Origin: a bacterium
GTDB taxonomy: Bacteria; Chloroflexota; Dehalococcoidia; Tepidiformales; Tepidiformaceae
Direction: 5' to 3'
DNA length: 5,966 bases
NCBI GenBank assembly: GCA_945861295.1
Contig: CAMAUF010000158.1
Span: forward strand, 1 to 5,966
The notes beneath the pieces are model-generated. The model made no database searches, was not told where the DNA came from, and worked only from the letters and a program-made list of their open reading frames with translations. Both the position numbers and the translations under genes were made by a program. This document shows positions 1 to 5,966 of the stretch, in pieces (position 1 is the stretch's first letter; each line of letters begins with the position of its first letter).

Positions 1-309
1 GCCCGCAGCGACGCCGAAGCGATGGGCTTCGCCTTCGATGTCAACGGGGCGGTCGTGGATTACCCGGACGACGTGCGCGAACAGTTCGGCCTCCCGGCCC
101 GCGAAGGCGGCCGGCCCGCGCCGAGGCAGGGCCCGCGCACCGCGGCCGAGGCTATCGAGCGCGCAGTCGCTCGGGACCCGGAGCCCGTTTCAGCCTTCGC
201 CCATGCCTTCGCCAAGGCCTTCGCCGACGCCGAAGCCAACAACAGCCTCTCTCAACCGGCCGAGGACGCGCCTGCCGAGCAGGTCGAGTCCGCTTCAGAG
301 GCGAGCTAG
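1..309 (+). CDS. C-terminal part of an unidentified protein (5' end outside window)
   Basis: The frame is open from the first base of the window to the TAG at 307-309, so this is most likely the C-terminal 102 residues of a longer protein. The ATG at 22 is an internal alternative start, but nothing specifically supports it. Third codon positions are strongly G/C, as in clpC, which argues for real coding. The first 30 or so visible residues look folded (FDVNGAVVDYPDDVREQFGLP). After that the chain becomes rich in Pro, Gly, Arg and then Ala and Glu, suggesting a disordered or helical acidic tail. A four-residue motif AFAx is repeated three times near its middle. I do not recognise the family. 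It does not look like the end of CtsR, McsA or McsB, the usual clpC neighbours in Firmicutes. The stop is 33 nt upstream of clpC in the same frame, so co-transcription with clpC is likely. Confidence 0.6.
   Translation, partial: ARSDAEAMGFAFDVNGAVVDYPDDVREQFGLPAREGGRPAPRQGPRTAAEAIERAVARDPEPVSAFAHAFAKAFADAEANNSLSQPAEDAPAEQVESASEAS
193..228 (+). repeat. Three tandem 12-bp units encoding AFAH-AFAK-AFAD
   Basis: Units at 193-204, 205-216 and 217-228 each begin with the identical nine bases GCCTTCGCC and differ only in the last codon (CAT, AAG, GAC). They lie in frame in the upstream partial gene. They would put Phe at every fourth residue of an Ala-rich stretch, giving one aromatic face on a helix. 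The perfect nine-base core suggests recent slippage-type duplication rather than chance codon choice. Confidence 0.7.
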
Positions 310-330
310 GCTCGCCGCCACAGCCAGCTC

Positions 331-337
331 GGGGGTG
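331..337 (+). promoter_or_regulatory. Ribosome-binding site of clpC
   Basis: GGGGGTG is one mismatch from the consensus GGAGGTG and ends five bases before the ATG at 343. That ATG is the only start codon in frame between the stop of the upstream gene (307-309) and the beginning of the Clp N-domain, so the start is fixed. No CtsR-type heptad repeat or CIRCE-like inverted repeat is visible in the short 310-342 gap. Confidence 0.6.
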
Positions 338-342
338 CTCTC

Positions 343-2844
<2,502 letters not shown>

Positions 2845-2845
2845 C

Positions 2846-2874
2846 CGCGGCCGGCGCCCGATTGCGGGGCCGCG
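2846..2874 (+). terminator. GC-rich hairpin just after the clpC stop
   Basis: CGCGGCC at 2846-2852 is exactly complementary to GGCCGCG at 2868-2874. Inside it, CGC 2855-2857 can pair with GCG 2864-2866 around a six-base loop. The hairpin begins two bases after the clpC stop codon. No run of T follows, so it is not a textbook intrinsic terminator. It could be a weak terminator, a 3'-end stabiliser, or chance in GC-rich DNA. Confidence 0.35.
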
Positions 2875-2935
2875 ATGCTGACGCCGATCGTGTTCTGCAC
2901 CATCGCTGCCTGCCGCTGGTCTTCATCGCGGGCTG

Positions 2936-3202
2936 TTGGCCGTACTGCGTCTTTTGGCGGCGCCTGGCGTGGCTGGTGGGCTGAGCTGCGGCGCCGTGTT
3001 CGGGGTGCTCTACCTGGTCACGGCGCTCGCAACGGCGACGCCCACGCGCGCCGTCTCGGAGCCGTTGCCACGGAGCGCCGCCTTGGTGGCGGCCAGCCTG
3101 GCGTCACTCCTGCTCTGCGATGGCATCGCCGTCTGCGGGATACCGGCGTTGTTCGCCGCCGGCCGGCCGGAACTCTCGGGTGGAGTAACCGAGGCTTCTT
3201 GA
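2936..3202 (+). CDS. Small putative two-segment membrane protein, unknown function
   Basis: This 88-codon ORF starts at TTG and lies between clpC and rpoB. I do not recognise a family. About four fifths of its third positions are G or C, similar to clpC and rpoB, which favours real coding. Two hydrophobic stretches, about residues 12-34 and 47-75, are joined by a short polar linker with Arg38, Glu42 and Arg46. An Asp (D62) sits inside the second stretch. This suggests a hairpin membrane protein, but the composition (Ala, Gly, Leu) could also arise by chance from GC-rich DNA. The start is uncertain: TTG 2936 has no good ribosome-binding site, and GTG 2969 is an alternative. A hydrophobic reading from ATG 2875 in another frame could be the true N-terminus if there is a frameshift. 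It does not look like SecE or SecG. Confidence 0.4.
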   Translation: MAVLRLLAAPGVAGGLSCGAVFGVLYLVTALATATPTRAVSEPLPRSAALVAASLASLLLCDGIAVCGIPALFAAGRPELSGGVTEAS

Positions 3203-3227
3203 CAAAAGAGCCGCCGTTCACCACTCT
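3199..3227 (+). promoter_or_regulatory. Candidate promoter with perfect -35, weak -10
   Basis: TTGACA at 3199-3204 is a perfect sigma-70-type -35 hexamer and is unusual in such GC-rich DNA. With a 17-base spacer the -10 would be CACTCT at 3222-3227, which keeps only the key A at position 2 and T at position 6. Transcription would then begin near 3234, where the first leader hairpin begins. The hexamer contains the stop codon of the small ORF (TGA 3200-3202). It would drive rpoB with a leader of about 208 nt. The poor -10 is the main weakness. Confidence 0.35.
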
Positions 3228-3233
3228 GTCGCT

Positions 3234-3258
3234 GTGGCCTGCCGATGGCGGGGCCCAC
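3234..3258 (+). other. Leader hairpin 1 upstream of rpoB
   Basis: GTGG 3234-3237 pairs with CCAC 3255-3258. CCT 3238-3240 pairs with GGG 3251-3253 (one G-U pair). GCC 3241-3243 pairs with GGC 3247-3249 around a three-base loop. Single unpaired bases lie at 3250 and 3254. Ten base pairs in 25 nt make this a stable RNA hairpin. No T-run follows directly (ACTTCGG comes next). It may be part of the rpoB leader or a terminator for the small upstream ORF. Confidence 0.45.
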
Positions 3259-3276
3259 TTCGGTTAGCGTGCATGA

Positions 3277-3307
3277 CAAGGCTGTAAGCTTGCCTTTGCA
3301 GCCCTTG
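3277..3307 (+). other. Leader hairpin 2 upstream of rpoB
   Basis: CAAGGCTG 3277-3284 pairs with CAGCC-TTG 3299-3307, giving eight base pairs with one bulged C at 3304. The inner AAG 3286-3288 and CTT 3294-3296 can pair around a five-base loop CTTGC. It lies 18 nt after hairpin 1. Two consecutive bulged hairpins in a non-coding, less GC-rich stretch suggest a structured 5' leader. I do not match it to a named riboswitch or ribosomal-protein leader. Confidence 0.45.
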
Positions 3308-3313
3308 TGGCTA

Positions 3314-3343
3314 TTGATCCCTGCGGCTGCGGCGCGGTATGCT
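3314..3343 (+). promoter_or_regulatory. Alternative candidate rpoB promoter
   Basis: TTGATC at 3314-3319 (four of six matches to TTGACA) is followed after 18 bases by TATGCT at 3338-3343 (four of six matches to TATAAT, keeping the first two bases and the last T). Transcription would start near 3350 and give a leader of roughly 92 nt without either upstream hairpin. This is a weak call made by eye and is an alternative or addition to the 3199 promoter. Confidence 0.25.
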
Positions 3344-3424
3344 TGCTGCGGCTTTCTATGCCCATTGCGTTCACACACCCAAACCGATCCCTCGTTGTAT
3401 TGCGCCAGTCGCATACCCAGTCCT

Positions 3425-3431
3425 GAAGGAG
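3425..3431 (+). promoter_or_regulatory. Ribosome-binding site of rpoB, in the loop of a small hairpin
   Basis: GAAGGAG is a strong Shine-Dalgarno match, but it ends ten bases before the ATG at 3442, a slightly long spacing. TCCTG 3421-3425 can pair with CAGGA 3438-3442, which would place AAGGAG in a 12-base loop and bring it closer to the start codon. A competing fold, TCC 3421-3423 with GGA 3428-3430, would hide part of the site. Confidence 0.6.
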
Positions 3432-3441
3432 TTGCCACAGG

Positions 3442-5966
3442 ATGAGCACTACGCTTGACGTGGTGCGGGCGGGCGCTTTCGCCCCGCTTGCTGTTGAAAC
3501 CTACGGCCGCATCGGGAACGTGCTCGACGTCCCGAACTTGATCAAGGTCCAGCTCGATAGCTTTCAGTGGTTCACGCGGCAACCTTCGCCACGGGACTCG
3601 GATGATACGAAGCCCGGCCTCCGCGAGTTGTTCGACGAGATTTCGCCGATTCAGGACTTCACGGGCTCGAAGATGGACCTCATCTTCGGCGACTATGAGT
3701 TTCGTGAGCCGAAGCACTCGATGGCGGAGTGCCGGGAACGCGACATGACGTATGCGGCGCCGCTGTTTGTCGATGTCGAGCTGCGCATCAAGGAATCCGG
3801 CGAGATCAAGGAACAGCGCCTCTTCTTCGGCGACTTCCCGATCATGACCAACCGCGGCACCTTCATCATCAACGGCGCGGAGCGCGTCGTTGTCAGCCAG
3901 TTGGTGCGCTCCCCCGGCGTGTACTACACGATTGAGAACGACCCCGCCAGCGGGCGGCGACTCTGCTATGCCAAGCTGATCCCGAACCGCGGCGCCTGGC
4001 TGGAGTTCGAGACGTCGAACCGCCATGTCGTCTCGGTCAAGGTCGATCGCAAGCGCAAGATCCCGGTGACGACCCTGGTGCGCGCCATCGACCTCCCAGG
4101 CCTGCTGCCTGGCGACCAGGATAACCCGCGGTATGCCAAGTATTTCGCCGCCACCGCGCGCCTGGCCACCTCCCACGCCCCGGAGGACGAGAAGGCGCGG
4201 GATTCGGCCCTGCGCGAACTCGAGAATGAACTTGGTTCGGACGACCGCGTGATCGCCATCTTCGAGAAGGTCGACACCGGCGAGATCGAGTATATCAAGA
4301 CGACGCTTTCGAAGGAGCCGACCAAGAACAAGCACGAGGCGCTGCTCGATTTCTACCGGCGCATCCGGCCTGGGGACCCGCCAACGCTTGAGAACGCCCG
4401 CAACCTGGTCAATACGCTGTTCTTCAATGCACGGCGCTATGACCTCGGCCGTGTTGGCCGGCACAAGCTGAATAAACGGCTGGAGCTCGAAAAGCCGACA
4501 ACGCAGCGCTGGCTCCGACCCTACGACCTCGTCAGCATCATGGCGGAGGTCATCAGCATCAACAACGGTCGCGGCCACAGCGACGACATCGACCACCTCG
4601 GAAACCGGCGCGTCCGAGCCGTCGGCGAGCTGATCCAACAGCAATTCCGGGTCGGCCTCCTGCGCATGGAGCGGGTCGTCCGCGAGCGCATGACGATCAC
4701 AGACCCGGCCGAGGCGACTCCGAGCGCTCTCATCAACATCCGGCCGGTGGTCGCCGCGATGAAGGAGTTCTTCGGCGGAAGCCAGCTCTCCCAGTTCATG
4801 GACCAGACCAACCCGCTCGCCGAGATCACTCACAAGCGCCGGCTCAGCGCGCTCGGCCCTGGCGGCCTTTCGCGTGACCGCGCCGGCTTCGACGTGCGTG
4901 ACGTCCACCACAGCCATTACGGGCGAATCTGCCCGATCGAAACGCCAGAAGGGCCCAACATCGGCCTGATCGGCTCGCTCGCGACCTATGGACGGCTGAA
5001 CGATTTCGGCTTCATCGAGACGCCGTACCGCGTGGTGATCAAGGAACTTTCGCCCGAGGACCCGGCATTGCTGGGCAGGACAGTGCGGCTCGACGTTATG
5101 GACGCCTCGGGCGCCATCCTCGCCACCGCGGGCCAACGTGTGGACGCGGCGGCCGCGGCTACGCTTCGGCGTTGGGGCGGCAGGGTGCCGATCCGGGCCT
5201 TTGTTTCGGACGAGATCCGTTACCTCACGGCCGACGAAGAGGACAAGTTCAGCGTTGGGCAGGCGAACGCTTTCCTCGACGCGGGCGGACACTTTGTCGA
5301 AGACCGGATTGAGACGCGTGTCCAAGACGGCTTTAAGATGGTGACGCCGGAAAGCGTCGATTTCCTCGATGTCTCGCCCAAACAGATGGTCTCGGTCGCC
5401 ACGGCGCTGATCCCATTCCTCGAGCACGATGACGCGAACCGCGCCCTCATGGGTTCGAACATGCAGCGCCAGGCCGTGCCCCTGGTACGGCCCGAGGTTC
5501 CGCTCGTCGGGACCGGCATGGAGCGGCGTGCAGCCGTCGATAGTGGTCATGTCGCGACCGCCGATGGCCCGGGCGTCGTGATCGAGGCCAGCGGCAACCA
5601 GATCGTCGTCAAGTACGACGACCCGGACCTCGGCACCAAGACCTATCCGCTCGTGAAGTTCACGCGTTCGAACCAAGGGACCTGCCTCAACCAGCGCTCG
5701 CTCGTTATGCGCGGCGAGCGGCTCGAAAAGGATCGGCCGCTGCTCGATAGCTCGAGCACCCAGGGCGGCGACCTCGCGCTCGGACAGAACGTGCTCGTGG
5801 CCTTCATGAGTTGGGAAGGCTACAACTTCGAAGACGCCATCATCATCAGCCAGAACCTGATCCGCGAGGACAAGTTCACATCGATTCACATCGAGAAGCA
5901 CGAAGTCGAAGCGCGCGATACCAAGCTCGGTCCGGAAGAGATCACCCGTGACATCCCGAACGTCGG
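3442..5966 (+). CDS. rpoB: RpoB, RNA polymerase beta subunit (3' end outside window)
   Basis: The first 841 codons of the beta subunit are present with no stop or frameshift; the family is usually about 1,100-1,350 residues long. It forms, with beta-prime, the catalytic core of RNA polymerase. Recognisable blocks in order are VPNLIKVQLDSF (30-41), the protrusion block with RGTFIINGAERVVVSQLVRSPG (138-159), LGNRRVRAVGELIQ (385-398), the rifampicin region (445-471), CPIETPEGPNIGLI (497-510), TADEED (596-601), IPFLEHDDANRALMGSNMQR (657-676) and SWEGYNFEDAIIIS (790-803), whose E797-D798 lie near the active site. It has no insertion the size of the large early one in E. coli. An extra segment of about 51 residues is present at 534-587. 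The ATG at 3442 is supported by GAAGGAG upstream and by the normal distance to the VPNLI block. rplJ and rplL are not immediately upstream. rpoC is expected after the window but is not seen. Confidence 0.98.
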   Translation, partial: MSTTLDVVRAGAFAPLAVETYGRIGNVLDVPNLIKVQLDSFQWFTRQPSPRDSDDTKPGLRELFDEISPIQDFTGSKMDLIFGDYEFREPKHSMAECRERDMTYAAPLFVDVELRIKESGEIKEQRLFFGDFPIMTNRGTFIINGAERVVVSQLVRSPGVYYTIENDPASGRRLCYAKLIPNRGAWLEFETSNRHVVSVKVDRKRKIPVTTLVRAIDLPGLLPGDQDNPRYAKYFAATARLATSHAPEDEKARDSALRELENELGSDDRVIAIFEKVDTGEIEYIKTTLSKEPTKNKHEALLDFYRRIRPGDPPTLENARNLVNTLFFNARRYDLGRVGRHKLNKRLELEKPTTQRWLRPYDLVSIMAEVISINNGRGHSDDIDHLGNRRVRAVGELIQQQFRVGLLRMERVVRERMTITDPAEATPSALINIRPVVAAMKEFFGGSQLSQFMDQTNPLAEITHKRRLSALGPGGLSRDRAGFDVRDVHHSHYGRICPIETPEGPNIGLIGSLATYGRLNDFGFIETPYRVVIKELSPEDPALLGRTVRLDVMDASGAILATAGQRVDAAAAATLRRWGGRVPIRAFVSDEIRYLTADEEDKFSVGQANAFLDAGGHFVEDRIETRVQDGFKMVTPESVDFLDVSPKQMVSVATALIPFLEHDDANRALMGSNMQRQAVPLVRPEVPLVGTGMERRAAVDSGHVATADGPGVVIEASGNQIVVKYDDPDLGTKTYPLVKFTRSNQGTCLNQRSLVMRGERLEKDRPLLDSSSTQGGDLALGQNVLVAFMSWEGYNFEDAIIISQNLIREDKFTSIHIEKHEVEARDTKLGPEEITRDIPNV
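4774..4854 (+). other. Rifampicin-binding cluster of RpoB, wild-type-like
   Basis: Residues 445-471 align without gaps to E. coli beta 507-533 (offset 62). Positions commonly changed in resistant mutants keep the sensitive residue: Q451 (Q513), D454 (D516), H464 (H526), R467 (R529), S469 (S531) and L471 (L533). Differences are G446 for S508, T456 for N518, A460 for S522 and L468 for I530. T, A and L at the last three are ordinary in other phyla such as Bacillus. The expected phenotype is a rifampicin-sensitive enzyme. Confidence 0.85.
5041..5202 (+). other. Lineage-specific insert in RpoB resembling a beta-prime module
   Basis: Between ETPYR (526-530) and DEIRYLTADEED (590-601), E. coli beta has only eight residues; here there are 59. 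The extra part (about 534-587) contains LLGRTVRLDV, a DASGAIL turn, TAGQRVD, a short Ala-rich helix and VPIRAFVSDE. This order and spacing resemble the RpoC segment GRxxAEDI, TGEVIVxAGExI, helix, VxIRSVLTCE. Insert modules shared by beta and beta-prime are known in RNA polymerase evolution. The match here is by eye only. Confidence 0.6.

Noticed and set aside
310..342. Possible CtsR or CIRCE operator before clpC
   Set aside because: The 33-nt gap has no direct heptad repeat and no long inverted repeat. Any heat-shock control site would lie upstream of the window.
2875..3267. A 130-codon plus-strand ORF from ATG 2875
   Set aside because: After about 15 codons the translation becomes Arg-, Trp- and Gly-rich, typical of an out-of-frame reading. 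The 2936-3202 frame has better codon bias. Only its first codons may matter, if there is a frameshift.
3245..3445. A 66-codon plus-strand ORF through the rpoB leader whose TGA overlaps the rpoB ATG (ATGA)
   Set aside because: The overlap suggests translational coupling, but third-position GC is far lower than in the real genes. There is no ribosome-binding site before ATG 3245, which lies in the loop of hairpin 1, and the composition (Cys, Trp, Pro) looks non-coding.
4774..4854. Possible rifampicin resistance or duplicate rpoB
   Set aside because: All the main resistance positions carry the sensitive residue, and the remaining differences are normal between phyla.
3010..5901. A 963-codon open frame on the minus strand covering most of rpoB
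   Set aside because: It is antisense to an unmistakable RpoB. Its translation is compositionally biased (Asp, Val, Arg, Leu, Ala), with no recognisable domain. Long antisense frames are expected opposite GC-rich genes with strong third-position bias.

Overview
This is a GC-rich bacterial chromosomal window with strong G/C bias at third codon positions. All convincing genes are on the + strand: the 3' end of an unidentified gene (1-309), clpC (343-2844), a small probable membrane-protein gene (2936-3202), and the first 841 codons of rpoB (from 3442, running off the window end). The ClpC N-domain, including the GRGDR...GEIGLTPRAKK join between its two repeats, and the RpoB sequence look most like Chloroflexota (Thermomicrobia or Dehalococcoidia-like relatives). 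That assignment is from remembered family sequences, not from a search. An actinobacterial source fits the GC content but fits the ClpC N-terminus less well.

Layout. The upstream ORF ends 33 nt before the clpC start, so the two are probably co-transcribed. A GC-rich hairpin without a clear U-tract follows the clpC stop. Next comes an 88-codon ORF with two hydrophobic segments. Its stop codon lies inside a perfect TTGACA hexamer. The 239 nt between it and rpoB (3203-3441) are visibly less GC-rich and hold no convincing gene. They do hold candidate promoter elements, two good bulged hairpins, and a ribosome-binding site that can sit in the loop of a third hairpin. This looks like a structured rpoB leader.

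Function. ClpC is a double-ring AAA+ unfoldase that feeds ClpP. It keeps all nucleotide-binding and pore motifs, the ClpP-docking loop, and the glutamates equivalent to those that read phospho-arginine in Bacillus ClpC. RpoB is the beta subunit of RNA polymerase. It has a wild-type-looking rifampicin pocket and an extra segment of about 51 residues that resembles a module normally seen in the beta-prime subunit. The two are housekeeping genes with no obvious shared pathway. Their adjacency, and the absence of rplJ-rplL immediately upstream of rpoB, is the main gene-order peculiarity.

I see no tRNA, rRNA, CRISPR array, insertion sequence or defence system, and no clear evidence of a wholly new system. 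The best leads are the rpoB leader structure, the beta-subunit insert, and the small membrane ORF with a possible frameshift.
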